NCBI RefSeq assembly: GCF_016342275.1
Contig: NZ_JAEIOT010000005.1
Span: forward strand, 1-64,000
Reading direction: 5' to 3'
Source of the DNA: Corynebacterium marambiense
GTDB lineage: Bacteria; Actinomycetota; Actinomycetes; Mycobacteriales; Mycobacteriaceae
DNA length: 64,000 bases
The notes under the pieces were generated by a model, which saw only the letters and a list, made by a program, of their open reading frames with translations, was not told where the DNA came from and ran no database searches. Shown here in pieces: positions 1 through 8,630 of the stretch. Position 1 is the first letter of the stretch; each line of letters starts with the position of its first letter. The position numbers were made by a program, and so were the translations under genes.

Positions 1-106
1 TTTCGAGATAAGGTTTCGTTTGAGGTTCCCTGTAGATTATGGGGTTGATAGGCCGGATCTGGAAGCATAGTAATGTGTGGAGGTGACCGGTACTAATTGA
101 CCGAAA
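1..106 (+). rRNA. rrl: 23S rRNA, 3' end (partial)
   Basis: This is the last roughly 100 nt of the large-subunit rRNA, truncated by the window edge. It carries the conserved 3'-terminal helix sequence (GACCGGTACTAAT...CCGA at about 85-103) that closes 23S genes. A 5S gene about 110 nt downstream confirms the usual 23S-5S order. The exact mature end cannot be fixed by eye. Confidence 0.9.
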
Positions 107-216
107 CAAAACAACTGCAGAACAGAGAAACATTTGTTTGTGTTGCTTGCGTCCACTAGCCAGTGTCTGGCACCAACACCAGCACAACGTAAGTTGTGTG
201 TGACATTGTTTGAGAT

Positions 217-334
217 GTGTCGGTGGTTTTAGCGGTGGGGAAACGCCCGGTCCCTTTCCGAACCCGGAAGCTAAGCCCTCCAGCGCCGATGGTACTGCAT
301 GCGGGAGCGTGTGGGAGAGTAGGACACCGCCGAT
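217..334 (+). rRNA. rrf: 5S rRNA
   Basis: A stretch of about 118 nt has the 5S hallmarks: the central CCCGGTCCC and CCGAACCCGGAAGCTAAG blocks and the 3' GGGAGAGTAGGACACCGCCG block, which pairs back to the 5' CGGTGGT. It lies downstream of 23S and is followed by a strong terminator hairpin, so it is the last gene of the rRNA operon. Ends are approximate by a few nucleotides. Confidence 0.93.
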
Positions 335-360
335 ACTACAACTTCATGAGTATGGATTGA

Positions 361-416
361 GGCACCGGCCTTTGGGTGGTTGACAGGAATGTCGACCACC
401 CGGGGGCCGGTGTTTT
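361..416 (+). terminator. rRNA operon intrinsic terminator
   Basis: A long GC-rich stem-loop pairs CACCGGCC and an inner GGGTGGTTGAC with GTCGACCACCC and GGCCGGTG, followed directly by TTTT. It sits just after 5S. Confidence 0.85.
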
Positions 417-417
417 G

Positions 418-810
418 TCATATTCACCACCAAAAGGCGGGGTGGTTGTTTATTGCCGCTCTAGGGGCGGCGTTCCCGCGTACGGAATTCCCGGCGAATA
501 ACCGGCTACACAGGGTGAAATAGTGGCTGGTTCCACGAGGTATGGAGCCACCGGTCGGCATCCGTGGAGACTGGAGCGCCATTAGTGCTATCCGGTCACA
601 AACCGGGGTCAGGAAGCGGAACATATCCCGGTACGCTTCAGAATGGGTGAGGCACAGGTAGACCATCAAGATGGTTAATGTCGACAACCTCGCTCCTCAT
701 GCGACGCAGGTCACGTCCGGTACCGCCCATCCCATTCTGGAGCAATGTATGGAATCCACCCCGTCCGCTTTTTAGGCATCCCTCATAGCGCTCTTTCACA
801 GCCTACGACA
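418..810. other. Non-coding spacer after the rRNA operon
   Basis: I see no supported gene here. An 87-codon open frame on the minus strand (424-687) has no recognisable domain. The right border abuts the abrupt start of NRPS adenylation-domain homology, so the region may hold the scar of a deletion. Confidence 0.4.
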
Positions 811-3556
811 GTAGAATCCCGACGCCACCGCGGTTGTCTCCGGCGAGCGTGGTGAACGCCGGAGCATGTCACGGGGCGAACTCGCCGGCCGGGTGCTGAC
901 GCTCGCCGAGGAACTCCGGGCCTTCGACGGGCGCATCGCCATCGGGAGAACCCACAACCGCCCTACCTCGGCAACCGTCATCGCGCTTCTCGCACGTCTA
1001 GAGGCGAGCAAGAATTTCACCCTGTGGAACGCCAGGCGGTCCTACGGTCTCCTGCGGGATGCCGACGCGTGTGCCTTCATCGACACAGAGGACAGCCTCG
1101 CGGTGCACGGCCTCCCGAACCTGCCGTCGTCCCCTCCCGACCCCGGTGACTACGTCGTGTTCAGCTCCGGGACCACCGTACGCCGAAGGGAATCATCGGC
1201 TCCGGACGCGGACTCGCGGAGTTCATCACCTGGCAGACCGACACCTTCGGTATCGGTCCCGGCGACCGCTGCACCTGCTTGACGCCGCCCACCTTCGACG
1301 TGTTCCTCAGGGACGCACTGACTCCCCTCAGCAGTGGCGCGACACTCGTCCTCCCCGGCGACGACGATGTGCGTGACCCGGCTGCGTTCCTCGCCGCCGA
1401 GAGCATCACCGTGTGCCACGTCGTTCCCAGTCTCGCGGCACGGTGGCTGAGACGGGCGCAGGGCACCTGGGAATCGCTCCGGTTGGCCTTCTTCACCGGC
1501 GAGCCGCTCTACGCCTGACATGTGGTGGCCCTGCGTCAGTTCGCACCGAACACGCGGGTCATCAACCTCTACGGCCCGAGCGAGACGACCCTGGCGAAGT
1601 TCTTCTCCGACGCAACCGAATGGTGCGACGACGGCGTGTGCCCCGTCGGTGTGCCGCTGCCTGGCACCCGCTACCGGCTGCAGGCCGGGGAAGTTTACAT
1701 CGGCCCGCCACTCGCCCTGAGCGGCTACCTCCACCGGGAGGATCCGCACTTCTACCGCGACGACGATCGCTGGTGGTTCGCCACCGGCGATCTGGGCTAC
1801 GACAGCGGTGCGGGCCTCGTCATCGAGGGCCGGACGGACCAGCAGGTGAAGATCGCCGGCGTGTGGGTCAACACCACAGACGTCGCGGCCGTCATAGCCG
1901 CCTGCAGCGGTGTCGAGAACGCCGCGGTCCTACCGGTCGCGGACGAACTGGGCACCCACCTGGCCGGTTTCGCCCAGGCCCGGATGCGTACCGCGGAGCA
2001 GATCCGGGAACAGCTCGTGGACCGTCTCCCCGCCACCCACCTTCCCGCGAGACCCATCGTCTGCGGGGACCTGCCGTTGACCGTGCGGGGAAAAACTCGA
2101 TCGGGCAGCCCTCCGGGATCTCCTCACGCACGCCACCCACGAGCCCGGAGACGCCGACGACAGGGGCGATCCCGAGCTCGTGCATGTTGTGGCCGACGCA
2201 GCCTCGCGGGCACCGGGAGTGCCGTTGGCCGCTGCAGACGACTTCTTCGCTGCCGGTGGCACGTCCCGGGAAGCCACGACGTGGGTCGCGAAGCTTGCAT
2301 CCGCGGGCATCTCGGTGAGCCTGCGCGACCTCTTCGAGAAACGCACCCCGCAGGCGGTGGCCGCCGAACGGGAGGCTTCCCGCGTGCCACGTGGAGACAG
2401 TGTTCCCTTCGTCGGTCGGCTCGGAGCTACGGCACGGCAGCGGCGCTACACCCGCGTCTACCTGCCCCGGGGCAAACGCAACTGGGCCAACATGACTTCC
2501 GGTGTGCCGCTGGGCGAAGAGAGCACCGCCGACGCCGCCGTTCACGAGCTCATTGCGCGACACGACAGTCTCCGCGCCATCGTAGACACGAGCAAAGGCG
2601 AACAGGTCTTCCTTCCGGTTGCCCAGTGCACGATTCCTCCGATAGAGCAGCTCACCGCCCGCGAGTGGGAGAGCGTCGTGTCGACCCCAATCGACGTCGG
2701 ACAGTCGCCGCCGCACCGCTGGGTCATCCGACGGGGAACTCCGCTGGGCCATCCGACGGGGAACTCCGCTGGGTCATCCACCACTTGTTCAGCGACGGCC
2801 ACAATCAGTCGGTGCTGCGGCGGGAACTCGGCGCACTTCTCGCGGGACACGCACTGCCGCCACGTGTGGGGTTGAGCTACGCCGACTTCTCCCGCGTCGA
2901 GCCCCGCCCGGACCGGAATTCCTGGTGGGAGGAACAGCTGCGCGATCCGCCACACTTCCCGTGCACCTGGACGCCCGCCATGCGCAGCAGGGTGCCTGGC
3001 GGGCCGTGCGCCCCATCCCGGATTCTCTCCTGGCCGCGGGGCGCGCGCGTGGCATCACCCCGTTCCAGGGCGTGATGCTGGGGCTGTTCGCCAGCCTCAT
3101 GAAGCGCACAGGTCGGGATGACCTCCTCATCGGCACGCCGGGCACGGGCGAACCGTCCCCGGCGTCGAGGACACTGTCGGCAACTTCATCAGCCTCGTTC
3201 TCGTGCGCCTACGCGCGGGAGAACTCGTGCCGTCGATCCTCCAGGATCGCCTTCTCGGAGCGCTCGAGCACCAGGACTACCAGTTCGACCGGGGGATGGA
3301 CGATCTGGGGCAGGAAGAATGCGAGGACCGTTTTCCTGTCACGGGTTTCTTCGCCTCCCACATGGAGATCGGCTCGGAGCCGGTTGTGGGCGTCCACCCC
3401 ATGGAGGGCGACGTCAAGTTCGACGCCATGGCCTACGTGCTGCGGCACGGCGGGGAACACTGGCTGGAGATCCAGGCCCGGCGCAGCATCTTCAGTGCCG
3501 AGGAACTGGATACGCTGCTGAGGGACGTTCTGGCGGGTTGGAAGGACCATTGCTGA
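811..3556 (+). pseudogene. Decayed NRPS relic: adenylation-carrier-condensation domains
   Basis: Read across frames, this encodes an NRPS-like protein. An adenylation domain begins without a start codon (NPDATAVVSGE at 811), then YVVFSSGTT and GTPKG (A3), YGPSETT (A5), GEVYIGPPL, ATGDLGY (A7) and PLTVRGK-LDRAAL (A10). A carrier site FFAAGGTS follows, then a condensation domain with HHLFSDG. At least six lesions break it: loss of one base near 1180 inside A3; an in-frame TGA at 1516; one extra A in an A-run near 2095; a 25-bp tandem duplication at 2716-2779 that shifts frame just before HHxxxDG; and frame changes near 2975 and 3150. The 5' part is missing. The pieces add up to about one module, so this is a truncated remnant of a larger biosynthetic gene. 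No intact secondary-metabolite gene lies nearby. The substrate cannot be inferred. Confidence 0.88.
2716..2779 (+). repeat. 25-bp tandem duplication inside NRPS relic
   Basis: Two full copies (2716-2740, 2741-2765) plus 14 nt of a third begin CCGCTGGG(T/C)CATCC. Copies 1 and 2 differ at one base. Removing 50 nt restores the reading HRWVIHHLFSDG, so the duplication is a frame-breaking insertion in the condensation-domain active site. Confidence 0.9.
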
Positions 3557-3855
3557 GCAACGCGGGCTGACCGGATGAAGCCGGTGCTCCGGTCATCGGC
3601 GTTCAGCCGTTCCCATGAACTCCTCTCACCCGGCCGCAACCGTCATGTCGGCGGCTCATCGCCCCACATCACAAACCGCCGCAGCTTCCCCTGAAAGACG
3701 AATCATCAGAGATGGCCCACCCGCTGATCCCGGTGCTCCGGTTTTACCGGCATGATGGCGATCCGTGGACATGATGAAGCCCACGCGCCGGAATACCGGG
3801 CGTGAGCTGTCCGGTCGGCAGCTGCGAGGGCGGGGTCCGCCGCGGACGCTCATGT
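3557..3855. other. Intergenic spacer
   Basis: No gene is seen. The stretch lies between the convergent NRPS relic and the small membrane protein. It contains short repeats of a GGTGCTCCGGT motif (about 3577 and 3732) and several imperfect GC-rich hairpins that could end transcription from either side. Confidence 0.4.
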
Positions 3856-4128
3856 CTACGGGACGAGACCGAAGTACAGGAAGGTGAGGTATCCGTAGAA
3901 GGTCGCCGTGAAGATCCCCTGGAGGACGAGTAGCCAGCTGCGGAGTCTCACTGCGGCGACAAGTGCGACAAGGCCTGCAACGGGTGAGTATATGAAGATC
4001 AACTGATAGCTGTTGTCGATACGTAACGCGCAGAACGTGATTACCGGGAGTGCGAGGATGAGCAGCCACGCGGTAGCCAGCAACCACCTCGGTTCAGTTT
4101 CTCCGTAGAAGGACGACTTGTTTCTCAT
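3856..4128 (-). CDS. Small integral membrane protein, unknown function
   Basis: The predicted product has 90 residues. A short hydrophilic N-terminus (MRNKSSFYGETEPR) precedes three or four hydrophobic segments, roughly residues 16-33, 42-60 and 64-85. The internal ATG was chosen over the longer frame to 4164 because it has an AAGGAGAG ribosome site 7 nt upstream. I do not recognise a family. The gene stands alone between the NRPS relic and a gene-poor stretch. Codon use looks ordinary and the ribosome site is good, so I think it is translated, but the role is unknown. Confidence 0.55.
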   Translation of the reverse strand: MRNKSSFYGETEPRWLLATAWLLILALPVITFCALRIDNSYQLIFIYSPVAGLVALVAAVRLRSWLLVLQGIFTATFYGYLTFLYFGLVP

Positions 4129-4987
4129 CTGATTCTCTCCTTCCATCAGATTGTCCACGTGCACCGGACAGTGACCGATCCGGTGTCACATGGGCGGCTT
4201 CCCGAAGCCCCGGTCTCGCCGTTCATCGGCCCCGACATCTGTCGTTCGGGACGTCTACCGCATAAAACTGTACGGCGTGCATATTTTCTCCTCGGGGTCG
4301 GATGGCGGTGCCGGGCGGCCCGGTGCCGCTTCTCTCCGGGATGCACCTTCGCGGGCCGTTGATCGGCTCAACCCGACACTCCCGTCCCGGTGCTCCCGCA
4401 GGCGCTGTCCCACCCGCGTGTACCCCTGCGGTTCCAGTGGGGGAGCAGAAGATGAAGCCAGAGCAGCGACGGTCCCTGCTGTTGTTCTCTCATGTCGGAC
4501 CGCTCTTGCATCGATTTCGGGCGGTGATGTGCCGACGCCTGTACCGCTCGTACGGTCGTCCTTTCGTACCGCGTACGCGGTCGGGGAGTTTTCGGCGATC
4601 TCTGGGATCAGTTCGGTGTCCCGGCACAGCTGCCGTCGCTGTCGTCGTGGCCGCAGCAGCGGTCATGGCGCGCCTGCACGCGGTACCGGGAACGTCCGAC
4701 GAGGCACCCCGACACTCTGTCCGGACAGGACCGGTGCGGACAGGACCCGGGTTTCCCGGGATGCGGAGATGACCTCGCCGTGCCGGTTGACGGGGGACGG
4801 GCATGAAAAGGCGCGCCGTTCCGAGAGACACACCCGGCCACGCCGCCTCCACGCAGGGGGCTCGTCGCCCGGTAGCGGCCCCCCACCATCAGAGGCGTCG
4901 TCCAGAAACTGTGATCAACCAGAATGAGGGCGGGTACGTGTCCGTTTACCAGGCCCGGCGCAGCACCGTGCGCCACCGAGGTCCCGG
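4129..4987. other. Gene-poor stretch
   Basis: About 860 nt lie between the small membrane protein and the end of the sensor kinase. Open frames exist on both strands (for example 4302-4772 plus and 4490-4852 minus), but their products are Arg/Pro-rich, lack domains and ribosome sites, and mirror one another. I see no convincing gene. A GGACAGGACC motif occurs twice near 4731-4747. Confidence 0.4.
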
Positions 4988-7375
4988 CTACGTCGATTGT
5001 TCAGGCTCCGACTCCCTGCGGTTCCTGATCGTATGGCAGACCGTCCCGGAAGGCGTCTCCGTCAGTATGGTCGCCGCCAGTTCCCGGCCCCTCGGCATGA
5101 GCCGCACGGTTACCCTTCCTCGGTCCGTTGATCTCAGGATGTCCGCCGCCAGCGAGCAGGCTTCATCGACTTCGGGTGGGCGCTCCGGGTGATCGACGGT
5201 TCTCCGGTGGAAGATTCTCGCCGGGGTGAGATCATCGAGCAAGGTGACCTTGACGCCCCGCTTCCGTGCATTCCACACCTCCCGGGTGAGATCGGGAACG
5301 TCGAGGAACGGGGATCTGATTGAATCACGGAGCCGCATCTCGAGGAGACGCGCATTGCGTGTCCTTTCCTGCAACGGCAGATCATCCGGCAACGCGAATG
5401 CGATCATCGCTTTCACCCATTCGCAGTTCCGTCGGAGATATCCGGTGTGGGTACCTGCCCGGTGCTCGGCTTCGTCATGCTTCAACGCATCTTTCGTCGC
5501 GATCGGGAACTGGCTCGTCGCTCTTTTGATCAACAGCGGAACCAGTGCGCCGGCGAAGATCGTCGGGAATACGTTGAGGATGCTAAACAGAGCCGGTGCG
5601 TCCACCGTCGCTCCTGCTGCACGTGCCGCCGTGACGATCACGACGACGCATCCAAACGTTGCTGCGGCAGTTCCGCCACGCCTTCGGATAGCGAGGAGAG
5701 GGAGAATCGAATGCAGGGCGTAGAACCACCAGTGGGTGGGCCACGGCATGTCGTGCCCGGCTCCCATCATCAGGCCGCTGACGCTCATGATTAGGATGCC
5801 CGTAACTGTTGCACACGTCGCGGGTATCGATAGCTTGAACTCCCGTCCGGTCATGATCGCCGCGACTGCGAACCCGAAACCGATCGTCGCGACAATCTGC
5901 GCCGGGTGGTTGGTGTACTGGTGCCGCTCGGTCCACTGCATGCCCATGAACGTCATGGCGATGCACCCCGCGAACCACGGACTGTACGTGACGTGTCGGC
6001 CGGTGAGGCGTTCGAGTGGTGGGAACCTGAACGGGTCGCGGGGCTGTTCCGCAGGCATCCGGGTGTACGTGTCGGCGCTCCATCCGATCGTCACGGTCAC
6101 CCCTTTTCCCGGTGCCGATTCGATGTCGACGATTCCGCCCTTCGTCGTCTGCAGACGACTGAATATGCTGAGGCGGAGCCCCGCCCTGTCGTCCGGAATC
6201 CTCCTGATGTCGAAGCCGGGGCCGTCATCGCTGTAGCGGACGGTTAAACCACGCAGACGGTCGTCGCTGTGGGTGACAATGATCTCGCACCGGCGTTGGG
6301 CGTCCGGTGCATGTTTCGCGGAATTGAGTGCAGCTTCGCGGAGAGCGTCACAGATCGCCGCCGCCGCCGAAGCCGGTAGGGTCACCGCGGTGGACGGCAC
6401 AGGCGTCGATGTCACCACGGTTCTCGGATCGAAGATCGTCACGATTCGCAGCATCTCATCCATGAGCTCACGGACCGCGACCGGAGCGCCGCCCGGGTAC
6501 GGCACACCGTCGGGTGACAATCTTCCGATGATCTGTTCAGTACCGATCCCGGGGTTGCCCCGGGCGACGGAGCCAAGCAATGTGAGGACGTTGTCATGCA
6601 CGTGGGCCAGAAACTGGGTCTCTGTCTCCCTCAGCGTCCGGGACCCGGCGTTCAGCAGCGCGGCGCGGTGCAGCGACGCAACGCGGGCGTCGAGTCGCCG
6701 GGCGGTGCTGGTTGCGTAGGCGAGAAACACGAGGAACGGAAAAGTAATGATCTCACCGTGGGCGATCGCGAGAAGGAAGTGGCTACCGAGGGGGATCGTG
6801 TTGTTCAGGAGTGTGGAGGCGGCGATGATGATCGCCCCGAAAGCGTATCCGAGCGGTGGCCGGAGTGAAGCGGCGAAGAACACGGCGGGAAAACCGGAAT
6901 AGTCCTCCATATGGAGGTCGCCGAGCGGAGAACTGCCGTACACCGCCTTCAACACAATGTGGGTGCTGATGATGGCGGTGTATCCCGTGGCGGAGAGGAC
7001 CATCAGCTGCCGGTAGCGTCTCGGATCCGGGCTGAAAAACACCAGCAGGGGAAGCGAAGCACAGATCAGGAGAGTGGCTGACGCTGCGAGTGATCCGCTG
7101 AAGCTTCCCGTCGAGAGTTGTCCAGCGACTTGGTTCCCGGTTCTGCTGAATACCAGAGCCAGGATCCAGGCGGCACTCGTTGCGGAAGCGGTGACCCGCA
7201 ACACCGCGGCCTCCGCCCGGCGTCCACTGGTCAGATGTCCGAAAGGACTCTGCGCGCTATCTCCGATAGCTCGGGTGGGAGCAGGGACAAATGGAGGATC
7301 GACGTCCGGGGCGTGGGTATCAGCCCCCCGGCTGTCGGTGATGCCGGATTCCGGGATGCTCGTTGATCCACTCAT
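4988..7375 (-). CDS. Dual-module membrane sensor histidine kinase (NarL-kinase type)
   Basis: The predicted product has 795 residues. After a polar N-terminus (about 1-60) comes a first membrane module (about 65-230). A dimerisation helix follows with HVHDN at 258-262, giving a candidate phospho-acceptor His260, then a HATPase domain with N-box REAALNSAKHA (346-356, Asn351) and G1 motif DDGPGFD (383-389). A second membrane module (about 465-620) follows the kinase core. It ends in a soluble region (about 625-795) whose LRDSIRSP and GVKVTLLDD segments resemble the tail of a degenerate second kinase half without an ATP-binding motif. The start at 7375 is preferred because GGGGGAT lies 6 nt upstream. 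No response regulator is adjacent, so this is an orphan kinase. The His and ATPase assignment is firm; the pseudo-kinase reading of the C-terminus is inference. The signal is unknown. Confidence 0.78.
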   Translation of the reverse strand: MSGSTSIPESGITDSRGADTHAPDVDPPFVPAPTRAIGDSAQSPFGHLTSGRRAEAAVLRVTASATSAAWILALVFSRTGNQVAGQLSTGSFSGSLAASATLLICASLPLLVFFSPDPRRYRQLMVLSATGYTAIISTHIVLKAVYGSSPLGDLHMEDYSGFPAVFFAASLRPPLGYAFGAIIIAASTLLNNTIPLGSHFLLAIAHGEIITFPFLVFLAYATSTARRLDARVASLHRAALLNAGSRTLRETETQFLAHVHDNVLTLLGSVARGNPGIGTEQIIGRLSPDGVPYPGGAPVAVRELMDEMLRIVTIFDPRTVVTSTPVPSTAVTLPASAAAAICDALREAALNSAKHAPDAQRRCEIIVTHSDDRLRGLTVRYSDDGPGFDIRRIPDDRAGLRLSIFSRLQTTKGGIVDIESAPGKGVTVTIGWSADTYTRMPAEQPRDPFRFPPLERLTGRHVTYSPWFAGCIAMTFMGMQWTERHQYTNHPAQIVATIGFGFAVAAIMTGREFKLSIPATCATVTGILIMSVSGLMMGAGHDMPWPTHWWFYALHSILPLLAIRRRGGTAAATFGCVVVIVTAARAAGATVDAPALFSILNVFPTIFAGALVPLLIKRATSQFPIATKDALKHDEAEHRAGTHTGYLRRNCEWVKAMIAFALPDDLPLQERTRNARLLEMRLRDSIRSPFLDVPDLTREVWNARKRGVKVTLLDDLTPARIFHRRTVDHPERPPEVDEACSLAADILRSTDRGRVTVRLMPRGRELAATILTETPSGTVCHTIRNRRESEPEQST

Positions 7376-7924
7376 GCCGTATCCCCCCACCGGTCGTGGT
7401 TCATGGGCGAGCTCCATTCACGGTGAAACTCCTGAGCTGGCGGCATCCGGGAAGGGTGTATCCGCTATTAGTTTTAGTGTCCTATCGAGCTCACTGGAAC
7501 CCCATACTTTCAAGGGGCCTCGAGCGGCCGCACAGTGGATGACTGTTCGGGGTCACCGGGTATCAACGGGAGGCCGGTGCCCGAGGAGAGAGAGGATGGG
7601 ACCGTTCAGGTGTCCTCCTGCGCCCTCTGGCGATGCCGACCTTCTCTCTCCGGGCACGGTGGTGTCGCCGCACTCGTCGCTACGGTCGTGCATCAGCTGC
7701 GGGATGCGTCCCCCGGTTGGACGAGCTTGTCGTGTGGGTCGACCGATCCCGGACAAGTTGCCGATCTCGCGCTGATCCCGTGATCGGAGGATGCGAACCG
7801 GTCGGAGACACCAACCAAGTGGTCGAATCCGGACCCGAATGGGCGATCTTTGAGATCGAACACTGCCGTGGTCCGGTGGCCAGGGGCCGGATGGTTGAAC
7901 CGGGCAATGCTCCGGGCCCGGAAG
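7376..7924. other. Intergenic region upstream of the sensor kinase
   Basis: About 550 nt separate the kinase start from the end of the DUF3239 gene. The kinase promoter should lie here, possibly in the less GC-rich patch near 7455-7510 (TTAGTTTTAGTGTCC). Short frames on both strands show no domain. Adjacent XhoI- and NotI-like words (7519-7531) look accidental. Confidence 0.4.
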
Positions 7925-8575
7925 TCAGTCGAGAACGAGCAGGTCTGCGGGGGTCTCGCGGACCTCGGCGAGGCGATCGACGGACTTCTCCAGGCGTTTC
8001 CACTGAGCCGCCGGGATGGCGTCAGCGGCCCGGCCGATCACACCCCTGTCTGGTGTCGCCCAGGAAATCGGCATCGGGGTGACCTCGCTCCAGTGTTCTC
8101 TGTCCGAGAGATGCCGTTGCCCAGACACCGCCACCGACGGGACCCGTTCGCCGACCTTTCGCGGGTGGCCCGCGAGTCTGGTGACCGTTCGCGCGGCGAG
8201 TGCCCACCGGGGTTTATCGTTCTCATCCACGGTTGTGTTCACCAGAGCGAGCAGTACGAGGTCCCGTTCGTTAACCTTTGCGACGACCGCGGGAACGAGG
8301 GGATAGCGGTCGTAGAGTTCCTGCGCGGTGCCGACCTTTCGGGGCAGGACGAACATCATGCCGAAGCTCACCACGGCCATCACGGCCAGGGCGATCACCA
8401 TCATCCAGACCCACGGCTGCCCACCGAAGTACCACAGGATCCCGGCTGCGACGGCTACCTGGATCAGACCGAAGACACCCGCAGAGACCACGAGGCGACG
8501 GGAATCCCGGAACAGTTCATTGTTCGTCTTGCTGTGGGTCTCGTCGACGGTGAAGGGGAAGTCGGTTGCGCTCAT
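7925..8575 (-). CDS. DUF3239 family membrane-anchored protein
   Basis: The predicted product has 216 residues. A cytoplasmic N-terminus (about 1-28) is followed by two hydrophobic segments (about 29-52 and 56-74) and a soluble C-terminal domain of about 140 residues. The layout and words such as FVLPRKVGTAQELYDRYPLVPA match, from memory, the corynebacterial DUF3239 family, whose function is unknown. The start at 8575 has GGAAGG about 11 nt upstream; longer frames upstream run into the XPB gene. It lies 55 nt downstream of XPB on the same strand and is probably the last gene of that transcript. Confidence 0.72.
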   Translation of the reverse strand: MSATDFPFTVDETHSKTNNELFRDSRRLVVSAGVFGLIQVAVAAGILWYFGGQPWVWMMVIALAVMAVVSFGMMFVLPRKVGTAQELYDRYPLVPAVVAKVNERDLVLLALVNTTVDENDKPRWALAARTVTRLAGHPRKVGERVPSVAVSGQRHLSDREHWSEVTPMPISWATPDRGVIGRAADAIPAAQWKRLEKSVDRLAEVRETPADLLVLD

Positions 8576-8630
8576 CGCGTGGATTACCTTCCGTGGTTGG
8601 AATCGGTTGCGGGTGCCGTCCGTTGCCAGT

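Noticed and set aside
424..687. 87-codon minus-strand frame after the rRNA operon
   Set aside because: No ribosome site, no domain, and located in a likely deletion scar. Left as non-coding.
4302..4772. 156-codon plus-strand frame in the gap before the sensor kinase
   Set aside because: Arg/Pro-rich, overlaps other frames equally long on both strands, no ribosome site or homology.
7519..7531. Adjacent XhoI and NotI recognition words suggesting cloning vector sequence
   Set aside because: Flanking sequence is ordinary chromosomal DNA with no vector features; such GC-rich words occur by chance here.
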